The notes beneath the pieces are model-generated. The model was not told the DNA's origin. It saw only the letters and a list, made by a program, of their open reading frames with translations, and searched no databases. 64,000 bases of DNA from Halobacteriales archaeon QS_8_69_26 (GTDB lineage Archaea; Halobacteriota; Halobacteria; Halobacteriales; SW-7-71-33): positions 186,569-250,568 of the forward strand of contig PXRX01000008.1 in the NCBI GenBank assembly GCA_003023195.1. The letters run 5' to 3'. Positions 19,516-29,147 of the stretch are shown piece after piece (the first letter of the stretch is position 1; every line of letters starts with the position of its first letter). The translations under genes were made by a program, and so were the position numbers.

Positions 19516-19581
19516 GGCCGATCCCACGTCGTCCACTCCCTTCACTTTATTGCCGCCGGATCGCCCTCGGAATCGTGGTCT

Positions 19582-19720
19582 TCGATCCGGGCGGTCCGGG
19601 TTTCCGATCCGGGTGGTCGGGGTCTCCGGGTCGGCATCGCCGCCGGGGTTTCCGATCCGGGTGGTCTGGGTCCCCGGGTCGGTATCGCCGCCGGGGTCTC
19701 GATCGGGGATCGCCGCCGGG
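19582..19720. repeat. Intergenic minisatellite, 48-bp unit (about 2.5 copies)
   Basis: CCGATCCGGGTGGTCGGGGTCTCCGGGTCGGCATCGCCGCCGGGGTTT at 19604 and 19652, then partial copy. Confidence 0.8.
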
Positions 19721-19721
19721 G

Positions 19722-20918
19722 TCACCCCGGCTCCGGGACGGTCAACCGGAGTTCGATCCCGTAGTCGGGGTGGACGGGTGCGACCATCGCGGTCCCGGGG
19801 ACCACCGTCGCGGTCGGCGGCGCGTCGTCCGGGTCGACGTCGGGGTGCTGTCTCGCGCCTTCCTCGCTGAGGACCCAGGTCCAGTCGTCGTGTTCGCCGA
19901 CGTAGGTGCCGTTGATGCTGTTGTCCTCGACGATCCAGCCGGCGTGGCTGTGCTCGAACCGGACGTGTTCGGGGGAGACGTGCTGTTGAGGGTCCGGCAG
20001 GACGACCCAGGGGACCTGTGCGTCCCCGACCAGTCGCCCCATCGTGTGGCCGTCGGTGATCGAACACTTCACGTTGGAGTCGAGGTGCGAGAGCAGGGCC
20101 CGGGGTCCACGGCGGGTGGCCTCCGCGACGGCGTCCCGGAGGGCGGGACCGTCCTCGTATCGCTCCCCGACGTCCGGGATGGTCGCCGTCCGGATCACTT
20201 CCGCCAGTTCGCGGGAACAGGACGCCCCGAAGTTGATGGGGTCGACGCCCCGGTCGGGGACGTGTTCGGTGGGCACCTTGGCCCCGGTCAGCAGGTAGAA
20301 GGCGAACTTCCCCCAGGAGTAGACGTCGGAGTGGGGGCCGGCACTGGCGGGGTCGCCGGTCTCGGGGATCAGTTCCGGCGGCTTGTAGTGGTCCGGTTCG
20401 AACAGGGTCTCGACGTCGTCGCGGGTGTCGACGGCGGTGTTGAAGTCGATGAGCACCGGCCGCCGGGACCGCTGGCGCAGGACCACGTTCTCGGGCTTCA
20501 GGTCGAGGTAAACCACGCCGTTGCGGTGCAGGAAGTCGAGCGTCTCCGAGAGGTCGATGACGATCCGTCGGCGCACTGCCGTTCCCAGCGAACCGGTCCC
20601 GAGGATCCCGGAGAGTTCGTCGCCGGGGAGGTACTCCAGGGCGATGTACCGCGGGTCCGAGCGGATGTCCTCGTCGAGGAACCGGACGACGCCCGAGGGC
20701 GTGATGCCGCCGGCGAAGCGGCCGAGCGTCTCGACCTCTCGCTCGAACCGCCTGTGGACCTCCTCGGTGTCGTGGGTCGCCAGGTCCGGGCACTTCAGGG
20801 CGACGTCGCGGTCGTACTCGCGGTCGTGGGCACGCCAGACGATAGAGAACCCACCCGTCCCGACCTGCTCCCGGACCTCGAACCGGCCAGCGACGGTGTC
20901 TCCGACGGATAACGTCAT
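19722..20918 (-). CDS. Serine/threonine protein kinase with C-terminal FHA domain
   Basis: VGTGGFSIVWRAHDREYDRDVALK, VVYLDLKPENVVL, VLIDFNTA; FHA motif MGRLVG...HVSPEHVRFEHSHAGWIVEDNSINGTYV. Confidence 0.92.
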   Translation of the reverse strand: MTLSVGDTVAGRFEVREQVGTGGFSIVWRAHDREYDRDVALKCPDLATHDTEEVHRRFEREVETLGRFAGGITPSGVVRFLDEDIRSDPRYIALEYLPGDELSGILGTGSLGTAVRRRIVIDLSETLDFLHRNGVVYLDLKPENVVLRQRSRRPVLIDFNTAVDTRDDVETLFEPDHYKPPELIPETGDPASAGPHSDVYSWGKFAFYLLTGAKVPTEHVPDRGVDPINFGASCSRELAEVIRTATIPDVGERYEDGPALRDAVAEATRRGPRALLSHLDSNVKCSITDGHTMGRLVGDAQVPWVVLPDPQQHVSPEHVRFEHSHAGWIVEDNSINGTYVGEHDDWTWVLSEEGARQHPDVDPDDAPPTATVVPGTAMVAPVHPDYGIELRLTVPEPG

Positions 20919-21123
20919 CGGTCGTTCCCACGAACGACCCTGATGCTGATAAACCCTGCTGGCCCGCCCCGCCGGGCCAGGGCGAGGATCCGCCCGTTGG
21001 ATCGCCGGTGCACTCCAGGGTGGCCGGCACTGCGGGGGATCGCCGACCCGGTGGGGCGAGGACGTGGTCGATTCGGGGAACCTAGCGAAAGAATTTTTCA
21101 CACCTGCGGTCGATTAAGAGGTA

Positions 21124-22122
21124 ATGCCGGAGGACATCCCCGAAAACTCTCTGACGAAGACTTGTCCGAACTGCGGCAAGGACGTCAGGGTCGACGCGAA
21201 CTTCTGTAAGTACTGTGCGAACCAGTTCGACGAGGACGAGGGGGAATCCGAGGAAGAGGATCCGATCGAGGAAGGGGACTCGAGCGAACTCGACGAGTGT
21301 CCCGACTGTGGGGCGGACCTCTCGCGGATCCCGTCCGAGCGACTCTCGGACTGTCCCATCTGTGGGACGGACCTCGCGCACATCCTGGAGGAACCGGAGG
21401 AGGCGATGCTCACCCCGGCCGACCTGGAGCAGTGTCCGGACTGCGCGGAGGACCTGACCTCCATTCCCGAGGACATGCGACTGGTCTGTCCCAACTGCCG
21501 GGTCGACCTCGAGGAGGCCATCGACGCCGCGATGGAGTCCCACGACGCCGGCGAACCGGAGGTCGGCACTGGCGGTGGGGGTGGGGCCGCCTCCGGCAGG
21601 GGCAGTACCGGCACGGGTGGGTCCGGCAGGGACGCGGGCGCCGGCAGGGGCAGATCCACCGGAGGCGGTACCGGAAGGGGTGGGACCGGGAGAGCCTCCG
21701 GGGGGTCCCGGCGGGCCGAGGGGGCCGCCCAGGAGGACATCGACGCCGCGGTCAACGACGTCGGCGGGGGTCGGCGTGCGGGCGGCGGGGTCGACCGCGA
21801 GCCCCGGGTCCAGCGCGAACCCGAGGAGATAATCTTCGAGGTCATGGGCCAGGAGATCCGGGCCCGTGGCGGGGACAAGGTCGGCCGCGAGATCCGGACT
21901 GCCATGGTCGAGGCGGGCGCCTCCGAGGACGACGCGGTCTACATCCACCGCGAGCACGCCCGGGTCGACAAGGAGGGGGACGAGTTCTACCTCGCCCGGA
22001 TCGGGGAGAACAGCCTGAAGGTGAACGGAAAGCTCGTCGGCGAGAACCAGCGGATGCCGGTCTCGGACGGCGACCAGGTGGCGTTCTCGGAGGTCGTCAC
22101 CGCGAACGTTCGCATAGTGTGA
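21124..22122 (+). CDS. Triple zinc-ribbon protein with C-terminal FHA domain
   Basis: Three CxxC...CxxC modules (CPNCG..CKYC; CPDCG..CPICG; CPDCA..CPNC), then VGREIRT...YIHREHARVDKEGDEFYLARIGENSLKVNG. Confidence 0.88.
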   Translation: MPEDIPENSLTKTCPNCGKDVRVDANFCKYCANQFDEDEGESEEEDPIEEGDSSELDECPDCGADLSRIPSERLSDCPICGTDLAHILEEPEEAMLTPADLEQCPDCAEDLTSIPEDMRLVCPNCRVDLEEAIDAAMESHDAGEPEVGTGGGGGAASGRGSTGTGGSGRDAGAGRGRSTGGGTGRGGTGRASGGSRRAEGAAQEDIDAAVNDVGGGRRAGGGVDREPRVQREPEEIIFEVMGQEIRARGGDKVGREIRTAMVEAGASEDDAVYIHREHARVDKEGDEFYLARIGENSLKVNGKLVGENQRMPVSDGDQVAFSEVVTANVRIV

Positions 22123-22251
22123 CGGGCGGAACGCACCGCGGAGTCGGGGGACCGACCGGCTCCGCGAACGGGTGGACGGGTCGACGCCCGGTTCGAGGGT
22201 CCACGACCCTCGGTGCCGTCGCCACGACCGAACCGGATCGCTCGGGGGACG

Positions 22252-23412
22252 ATGGTTGAGATCACTACCCAGGTCGACAGGCCGAACGTTCCACCGCGAC
22301 GGACGGCGGTGAAGGCGTCGATAACGATCCAGCCGGGCGTCCAGCGGACCGACGTCGTCCGGCACGTGGCGCTGTGTGTCGACACCAGCGGGTCGATGAC
22401 GGGCGAGAAGATGGCGCAGGTCCGGGAGGGGATACTCTGGACCTTCGGCTACCTGGACCCCGACGACTACGTCAGCGTGGTGTCGTTCGACGACGAGGCG
22501 GAGGTCGTGCTCCCGGCGACGAGGTGGGGCGACCTGGACCGCGACGCCGCCGAGGCGGCCATCGAGGGGATGGAGGCCAGCGGCGGGACCGACGTCATGG
22601 CCGGGCTACGGACGGCCCACGAGACGCTCTCGGAGTTGCCGACCGGCGGCGACGTCGCCCGGCGGATCCTTCTGCTGTCGGACGGCCGGGACGACACCCC
22701 GCCGGAGACGTTCGCCGACGTGGCACGCCGGATCCGCATCGAGGACGACGTGTCCATCCCGGCGGCGGGCATCGGCGACTACTACGACGAGGACGTCATC
22801 CGGGCGGTCGGGACTGCCTCGGAGGGGGAGTGGATCCACCTCTCCGAGCCCTCGGACATCGAGGACTTCTTCGGGCGGAAGGTCGAGGGCATCTCGACGG
22901 TCGTCGCGCCCCAGCCACACCTGGAACTGTCGCTGGCCGAGGGGGTCGAGGTCCGGGAGGTCCTCATCCGCCAGCCACAGGTCCAGGCCGCCAACTACGA
23001 CAGCCACGACGACACCGTGCGGATCTACCTGCCGGACCTGCTGGAGTTCAAGGAACAGGAGGTCGTCCTGGAGGCCCGGACGCCCGCCTGGCGGCCCGGC
23101 CGAACGGTCGCCCTCGCCGACGTCGTCCTCCGGGCCGAGGGCCGGGGGGAGCGGGGAACGATCGTGGTCAGGTGTACCGACGACCCCGACGAGTTGGCCG
23201 TGACCAACGACGACGTCGGCGTCCGGCACGTCGAGACGAAGGTCCGCAAGGCGGCGGGCGAGGGCGACATCGAGGCCGCCGAGACGCTGGTCGACCACGC
23301 CACCGAGGTCCACGACGAGGAGAACCTCTCGACGCTGCGGACGGTCGTGGAGAAGGCCAAGCAAGGGGGCATCGAGCAACAGTACACGACGACGAAGGTG
23401 AAGGACAACTAG
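22252..23412 (+). CDS. VWA-domain protein with intact MIDAS
   Basis: HVALCVDTSGSMTGEKMAQVREGI, GGTDVMAG, LLLSDGRDD. Confidence 0.92.
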   Translation: MVEITTQVDRPNVPPRRTAVKASITIQPGVQRTDVVRHVALCVDTSGSMTGEKMAQVREGILWTFGYLDPDDYVSVVSFDDEAEVVLPATRWGDLDRDAAEAAIEGMEASGGTDVMAGLRTAHETLSELPTGGDVARRILLLSDGRDDTPPETFADVARRIRIEDDVSIPAAGIGDYYDEDVIRAVGTASEGEWIHLSEPSDIEDFFGRKVEGISTVVAPQPHLELSLAEGVEVREVLIRQPQVQAANYDSHDDTVRIYLPDLLEFKEQEVVLEARTPAWRPGRTVALADVVLRAEGRGERGTIVVRCTDDPDELAVTNDDVGVRHVETKVRKAAGEGDIEAAETLVDHATEVHDEENLSTLRTVVEKAKQGGIEQQYTTTKVKDN

Positions 23413-23416
23413 GCCA

Positions 23417-24649
23417 ATGAGCTACCAACCACAGGATGGCGACGTCATCGCCGACAAGTACCAGCTAGACCAGTTCGTCGACGAGGGGGGCATCTCGAAG
23501 GTCTGGGTCGGGCACGACGTCTCCAGCGGACGCAAGGTCGCCATCAAGCACCCGAACTACGACTCGACGAACGACCCGGCGATCATCGACGAGAGCCTCC
23601 GGAGCGAACTGGAGATCCTGGAGTCGATCAGCGACGCGGGCGGGCACCCGAACGTGATGACCCTCATCGAGGGGATGGAACACGAGGACCTGCTCTTTCT
23701 CGTCGTCGACTTCATCGAGGGCGAGGACATGCACAAGGTCGTCGAGCGCCGCAACGGCATCACGGACCCGGGCGACATCCGGCGGGTCGGTATCGACCTC
23801 TCGGAGGCGATGTCCTTCCTCCACCAGAACGAGATCATCTACCGGGACCTGAAGCCGGACAACGTGATGTTGAAGCGGGACCTGACGCCGGTGCTGATCG
23901 ACTTCAACACCGCGAAGGGGTTCGAACCGGACGACGGCGAGTCCGACGCCACCTCCGGGACGGTCATCCCCAACCCGACGTACAAGCCCCCGGAACTGAA
24001 CAACGACCCGGAGCTCATCGGCTACCGGCAGGGGCCCTGGTCGGACGTCTACTCCATCGGGAAGTTGCTGATGTACATGCTCTCGGGCAGCGGCGTCCGG
24101 AAGGACGCCGTCGACCCGCGGGACTTCCCCGGCACGCGGTCGGTCCCGGCCTACCTCGCGGAGATAATCGAGAACGCCACCCAGAAGCACAAGGACGACC
24201 GGTACCCGAACGCGACGGTCCTGGCGCGCGTCCTGGAGAGCCGCGACCCACAGCCCCCGGAGGTCGGACAGTTGGTCCACCTCCAGGAGGGCGAGACCTA
24301 CGAGATATTCCCCGGTGACACGGTCGGGCGCAAGGACGCCGACGGTCCCCAGGCATCGATCACGCTGGACGACCCGGACAACTACATCTCGGCGGTCCAG
24401 GTCCAGTTCGACATCGACGAGAACGGGGACTGGGTGCTCGACGACCGGAGCCTGAACGGGACCTGGGTGAACACGGGCGACGGGTGGAACCGGGTACTCG
24501 GCTCGGAGGGCCTCGAACGGCTCCTGGAGAAGGGCGAGGACCCCCGCGAGGACGGGAAGATGCCCCCGGAACGCATGGTGATAGAGGAGGGCGACCGGAT
24601 CGCGCTGGTTCACCCGCGCTACGGGGTCTGGCTACGCTTCGACGGGTGA
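23417..24649 (+). CDS. Serine/threonine protein kinase with C-terminal FHA-like domain (paralogue of 19722..20918)
   Basis: GISKVWVGHDVSSGRKVAIKHP, IYRDLKPDNVMLKRDLTPVLIDFNTAKG; FHA-like VGRKDAD...WVLDDRSLNGTWV. Confidence 0.93.
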   Translation: MSYQPQDGDVIADKYQLDQFVDEGGISKVWVGHDVSSGRKVAIKHPNYDSTNDPAIIDESLRSELEILESISDAGGHPNVMTLIEGMEHEDLLFLVVDFIEGEDMHKVVERRNGITDPGDIRRVGIDLSEAMSFLHQNEIIYRDLKPDNVMLKRDLTPVLIDFNTAKGFEPDDGESDATSGTVIPNPTYKPPELNNDPELIGYRQGPWSDVYSIGKLLMYMLSGSGVRKDAVDPRDFPGTRSVPAYLAEIIENATQKHKDDRYPNATVLARVLESRDPQPPEVGQLVHLQEGETYEIFPGDTVGRKDADGPQASITLDDPDNYISAVQVQFDIDENGDWVLDDRSLNGTWVNTGDGWNRVLGSEGLERLLEKGEDPREDGKMPPERMVIEEGDRIALVHPRYGVWLRFDG

Positions 24650-24655
24650 GAGACA

Positions 24656-26110
24656 ATGCAGTATGCAACCGCATTCGACATCGGCAAACGGAAGCGCGAG
24701 CAGGGCGGGATCAACGAGGACAGCGTCGCGGTCGACCTGCTCAACGACGGGCACCGGGACTCCGAGCGCCGGGCCGCCGTCTTCACCCTCGCGGACGGGG
24801 CGGGCGGGGCCAAGGCCGGCGACGTCGCCTCCTACGTCATCACCGTGGAGGTGACCCGCCGGCTCACCGAGAAGCTCTGGAACACCCGGAGACTCGGCGA
24901 AATCATCGACGCGGGGTCGCGCCAGGGGGCCACCATGGGGACCCGTGGGCTGGGCGATTCGGTCACGAACGATCCCCTCGCCGAAATCACCGACGACGGC
25001 GTCCACATCATCATCGAGGAGGCCATCCAGGAGGCCCACACCCGGCTGATCGAGGTCATCAACGAGTACGACCTGGAGAGCGCCTACTCGACGGTCGTCG
25101 CCGGGATCAAGATCGGTGACACGTTCCACTACGGCTGGGTGGGCGACAGCCGCGCCTACGTCGTCAACACGGCCGAGGAGCGCGACGAGGACCAGCGGGT
25201 CAGCCTCCTGACCAAGGACCACTCGGTCGTCGAGCGCCTCGTCAACGAGGGCGAGATAGACGAGGTCGAGGCCTACGTCCACAGGCGAGGCAACCGCGTC
25301 ACGCGGGCGCTCGGGGGCAACCGCGGCGAGGACCCCGAAGCCAGCCGGGTCGACGTCGACACCAACTCCATCCAGCTCTACGGCGACGACGTCCTCCTGA
25401 TCACCAGCGACGGACTGATCGACGCCTACACCGGCGCGCCCGAACTCCACAAGCAGTACGAACAGGCCGACGACACCGAACAGATCGAGGAGGCCATCCT
25501 GGAGAAGTCCGTCACCGACGACGAGATACGGGACGTGATCCTCGAGGCCGCTACCCTGGACGCGGCCGCACAGGAGTTCGTCGACCTCTCGAACGAGCGC
25601 GGCGGGAAGGACAACGTCTCGCTCGTTCTCTTTCGCGACGGGAACCTCCCGCGGTCGCCGGTCGGCGGGTTGCCCGTCCGACTGTACGACCCCGACCCCG
25701 AGGAGATATACGACTGGGAGACGGTCCTGATGCACTCGGAGGACGACGCCGACAAGCCGGTCGCCTCCGCCGAGAGCGGCGGGGGCGGGACCGCCTCGGC
25801 TGCCGCGACGGCCGCCGAACCGGAGGCCGCCTCGGCGGCCGCGTCCCCCGACGCCGAGGGGACGACCGCCGACGTCGCCGCGGGTGCCGACGCCGACCCG
25901 GACGAATCCGTCGCGGAGGAGGTGGACGAGGACGCGGAGTCGGCCACCGAGTCCGAGACGGAGGGGACGGGCTCGGAGACGGAGGAGACGGACGCCGACA
26001 CGGAGGAGTCGACAGCCGGGGACGACGGATCCGGGGATGACGAGGGTGGCGACGACTCCGGGCCCGATGCCTCCGACTTCGAGTTCTCGTTCAGTTCCGA
26101 CTCCGAGTGA
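24656..26110 (+). CDS. PP2C-family serine/threonine phosphatase with acidic C-terminal tail
   Basis: GGINEDSVAV, LADGAGGAKAGDVAS, GWVGDSRAYV, TSDGLIDAY, GGKDNVSLVLF. Confidence 0.93.
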   Translation: MQYATAFDIGKRKREQGGINEDSVAVDLLNDGHRDSERRAAVFTLADGAGGAKAGDVASYVITVEVTRRLTEKLWNTRRLGEIIDAGSRQGATMGTRGLGDSVTNDPLAEITDDGVHIIIEEAIQEAHTRLIEVINEYDLESAYSTVVAGIKIGDTFHYGWVGDSRAYVVNTAEERDEDQRVSLLTKDHSVVERLVNEGEIDEVEAYVHRRGNRVTRALGGNRGEDPEASRVDVDTNSIQLYGDDVLLITSDGLIDAYTGAPELHKQYEQADDTEQIEEAILEKSVTDDEIRDVILEAATLDAAAQEFVDLSNERGGKDNVSLVLFRDGNLPRSPVGGLPVRLYDPDPEEIYDWETVLMHSEDDADKPVASAESGGGGTASAAATAAEPEAASAAASPDAEGTTADVAAGADADPDESVAEEVDEDAESATESETEGTGSETEETDADTEESTAGDDGSGDDEGGDDSGPDASDFEFSFSSDSE

Positions 26111-26119
26111 CTGCCCGGC

Positions 26120-27364
26120 TCACCCGATTTCGGTGCCGCAGGCCGGACAGAAGGCGCCCTCGGGGTCGACCGGTTCGCCGCAGTTCGAGCAACTGACCTC
26201 CCCGGGTTCGTCGTTCTCGTCGACGTCCTCCAGGTCGACGGCCCCGGACTCGACGAGGGTGACCGCCCGCTCGGCGGCCGCACGGAGTCCGTCGGGGGCC
26301 TCCTCCTCGGCGGCCAGCCCCCGGAGGTCGCCCAGTCTGAGCCCCGCCGGGGGGTCCCGCTCGTCGAGGTTCTCAAGGATGCCGACGAGGCCGTCGCGGG
26401 CGGCCTCGACGTCCTCCGGGAACTCCTCGGCTAGCGCCGAGAGCGCCCCCAGCGAGTTGTGCCGGACCGCCCGGTCCTCGTCGGCCACCCGTCGGGTCAA
26501 AAGATCCACCGTCGGCCTGGGGGCCTCGGGGTTCTCCTCTGCCAGGTAGGCCAGCGCGAACGTGACGTGGCGCTTGACCCCGGTGTCGTCGTGGTCGAGT
26601 CGTTCGAGCAGCGACTGGGCGGTGTCCGCGTGACGGCCCGACGGCTGGCGGGTGGGGTACCCCAGCGCGTAGGCCGCGGCCGCGCGGACCTCCGGGTCGT
26701 CGTGGTCGGTCAGTTCGATCAACCGCTCGGCGGCGTCGAGGACGTCCTCCGGGGAGGCCACCCCCACGTTGCCCAGGGCGTAGGCGGCGTTCTTGAGGAC
26801 CGCCTCGGAGTCGTCCTCGAGTCGTTCGCGGAGCCCCTCGCCCCCCTCGGCGACGGCCTCGGGGTCGGCACCGGCGATGTCGCCCAGCGTCTTGGTGACG
26901 TTGACCCGCACCTCGGCCGTCTCGTCGTCCAGGAGCGAGAACAGCCGTTCCAGTACGCCCTCCTGGGCCAGCGCCTCGGGGTCGGCCTCGGCGATGGACT
27001 CCAGGGCGTAGGTGACGTTCACCCGGATGGTCCCCTCCTCGTCGATGACCGCGACCAGTGCCGGCAGGACCGCCGCCACCTCCCCGGGGTCCTCGTCGGC
27101 CACGTTCCCCAGTGCCAGTGCGGCGTCGTCCTGCAGGTGGTCGTCGTTCAGACACTCCGTCAGCGGGTCGACGAGCGCGACCCCGTCCCCCGGATAGCTC
27201 TCGGTCAGCCGCACGACCGTCCGCAACGCCCGCCCCCGAACGTAGTCGCTCTCGGCAGTCAGGAGGTCCGCCAGTTCCGAGACGTGCCCCCGGAGTTCCG
27301 GAAGCCGGGTCTCGGCCATCCTCGCCAACTCGTCGGCCTTCGATCGCGCTTCGCTCTCGGCCAT
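26120..27364 (-). CDS. HEAT-repeat protein with C-terminal zinc ribbon
   Basis: Tandem HEAT/PBS-lyase-like repeats; C-terminus CSNCGEPVDPEGAFCPACGTEIG. Confidence 0.85.
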   Translation of the reverse strand: MAESEARSKADELARMAETRLPELRGHVSELADLLTAESDYVRGRALRTVVRLTESYPGDGVALVDPLTECLNDDHLQDDAALALGNVADEDPGEVAAVLPALVAVIDEEGTIRVNVTYALESIAEADPEALAQEGVLERLFSLLDDETAEVRVNVTKTLGDIAGADPEAVAEGGEGLRERLEDDSEAVLKNAAYALGNVGVASPEDVLDAAERLIELTDHDDPEVRAAAAYALGYPTRQPSGRHADTAQSLLERLDHDDTGVKRHVTFALAYLAEENPEAPRPTVDLLTRRVADEDRAVRHNSLGALSALAEEFPEDVEAARDGLVGILENLDERDPPAGLRLGDLRGLAAEEEAPDGLRAAAERAVTLVESGAVDLEDVDENDEPGEVSCSNCGEPVDPEGAFCPACGTEIG

Positions 27365-27494
27365 GTATTCGTCCGGTTCGACGGTAACACAAAAAACTGT
27401 TCGGGGCGCGGCCGAGAGGCCGGACGACGTGTCGCTCGCCCCGTGGATCGACCGCGTGGGGCCACCCTGTCCCGGTGAGCCGGGTCGACGCCGG

Positions 27495-28967
27495 TCAGGC
27501 CGCGGCCCGCGTGACGTCCCGGTAGTAGGTCAGCAGCGACCCGACGAGCAGTATCCCGGCCCCGGTCCGGACGATGGGGTGGCCGAGACCACGCAGGAGC
27601 CGTCGGATCCACGGCGGCAGCCACCGGGGGCCGGATGCGTAGTCCGGTTCGACCGGTCTCGCCACCCGGACGTTCACCCGGAACCTGTCGGCTTTCACCC
27701 GGCTCCCGGTCCAGTCCTCGACCCGGCGCTCGGCCTGGCGCTGGCTGGGCGGTGGCTCCCCGCGACGGTCCCTGTCGTTGGCCCACGCCAGGAGGTCGCC
27801 GACGGTCCTGTCGTGGTCGGACAGCATCGCCGCCAGCCGGGACAGCACCGCCGCCCCGCGGAGCCGGCCCGCCTCGGAGTCGGTCCCGTCGGCCAGCAGG
27901 CGGTGTTCGGTCTCGCCCCCCTTCGCGAGGACCCCGTCGTGGTCGCGCGGGGCCGCCAGCCCCTGTTCGAGCGCCAGCCGTACCGAGAGGTAGCTCGCGC
28001 TGGCCTCCCGGAACCACCCGAACTCCTCGCCGGAGAGGTTCCCCTGCCGGGTGTGGACGTACTCGTGGATCCAGACGTTCCAGGCCGCCGACAGCCGTGC
28101 CCCGGCGTAGACGACGAACTCGTTCGCCCGGGCCTGCCCCGCGACGGTGCCGTTGGGCAGCCCCGGCATCGCGAACACCCGCACGTCGCGGTAGACGTGA
28201 CCCACGTCGAGGCGGCGGGCGCTCTCCGCCAGCGTCCGGAGGACCCGGTCCGGGTCGGCCAGCCGTTCCCGGTCGACGGCGTCCGGCACCACCAGCGTGA
28301 TGGTCTGGCACCCGACGGTCGTCCGGTACCGGTCGACCCCGTCCAGCACCAGGAACCGTGCACCGATCACGCCCTCCCCGGCCGGTCGCAGTTCCACGTC
28401 CGGGCCGGTCCGGAGCACTCGCCCCACGAGGTGGTCCTCGCCGCTGGGGAACGGGAACGCCCGGCCCTCCAGGGTTCGTCCGGTCGTCCGGACCCGGACC
28501 CGGGGGTTCTCGGTCGACCCGTCCCAGGCGAACTCGCCGTCCCCGGTGGGCCCGAAGCCGTCGGCGGAGACGACCTCTGCCCCGGGAACGTCGCCGACGG
28601 TGAAGGTCCGGGACCGCGAGGCCGGGACCCGGAACTCGACGAGGTACACCGACCGGTTGAGCGCGGCCTGGCGCACGACCCCCACCACTCCGTCCCCCTC
28701 GGCCGCCGTCGCCTCCGCCCGGTCGTCCTCGCCACCGGTGAATCCCCTACTTTCGTACTCCGCCTCCGGGCTCCCGATGCACTCCTCCGGGGGACCGTCG
28801 TCGGGGTATCGCTCCTCGACGACGCCCGTGCCGGAACTGAGCGCCGGCGCGGCGACGATGGTACAGCAAAGGATCGCCACGAGGACGGGGACGGCCCCGG
28901 TCCGGAGCCGCCGGAGTCCCGCCCTGAGTTCGGCGCGGATCCCGTTGGGGGGTGTTCCCTCCTCCAT
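27495..28967 (-). CDS. Membrane-anchored HExxH metallopeptidase-like protein
   Basis: N-terminal TM LRTGAVPVLVAILCCTIVAAPAL; WIHEYVHTRQGNLSGEEFGWFREASASYLS; C-terminal TM. Confidence 0.7.
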   Translation of the reverse strand: MEEGTPPNGIRAELRAGLRRLRTGAVPVLVAILCCTIVAAPALSSGTGVVEERYPDDGPPEECIGSPEAEYESRGFTGGEDDRAEATAAEGDGVVGVVRQAALNRSVYLVEFRVPASRSRTFTVGDVPGAEVVSADGFGPTGDGEFAWDGSTENPRVRVRTTGRTLEGRAFPFPSGEDHLVGRVLRTGPDVELRPAGEGVIGARFLVLDGVDRYRTTVGCQTITLVVPDAVDRERLADPDRVLRTLAESARRLDVGHVYRDVRVFAMPGLPNGTVAGQARANEFVVYAGARLSAAWNVWIHEYVHTRQGNLSGEEFGWFREASASYLSVRLALEQGLAAPRDHDGVLAKGGETEHRLLADGTDSEAGRLRGAAVLSRLAAMLSDHDRTVGDLLAWANDRDRRGEPPPSQRQAERRVEDWTGSRVKADRFRVNVRVARPVEPDYASGPRWLPPWIRRLLRGLGHPIVRTGAGILLVGSLLTYYRDVTRAAA

Positions 28968-29147
28968 CGACGGCGCTCCACCCGGTTTCCGGCGTGGTGC
29001 TTCCCCCACTAATGTCCGGGGATCTGTCGAGGGACTGTGGGATCCGACGGTGGAGGACGGCACTCCGTGGGGTGGTCGTGGGCGGATCCGCCAGGGAACC
29101 GTGGGAGAAAGCCAGTCCGTCGGGGGAGGACGGCCCCGGGAAACGGA

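Noticed and set aside
20978-21101. N-terminal extension of the minus-strand kinase ORF upstream of 20918
   Set aside because: Extension is non-conserved-looking; MTLSVGDTVAGRFEVREQVGTGGF starts right at the kinase domain.
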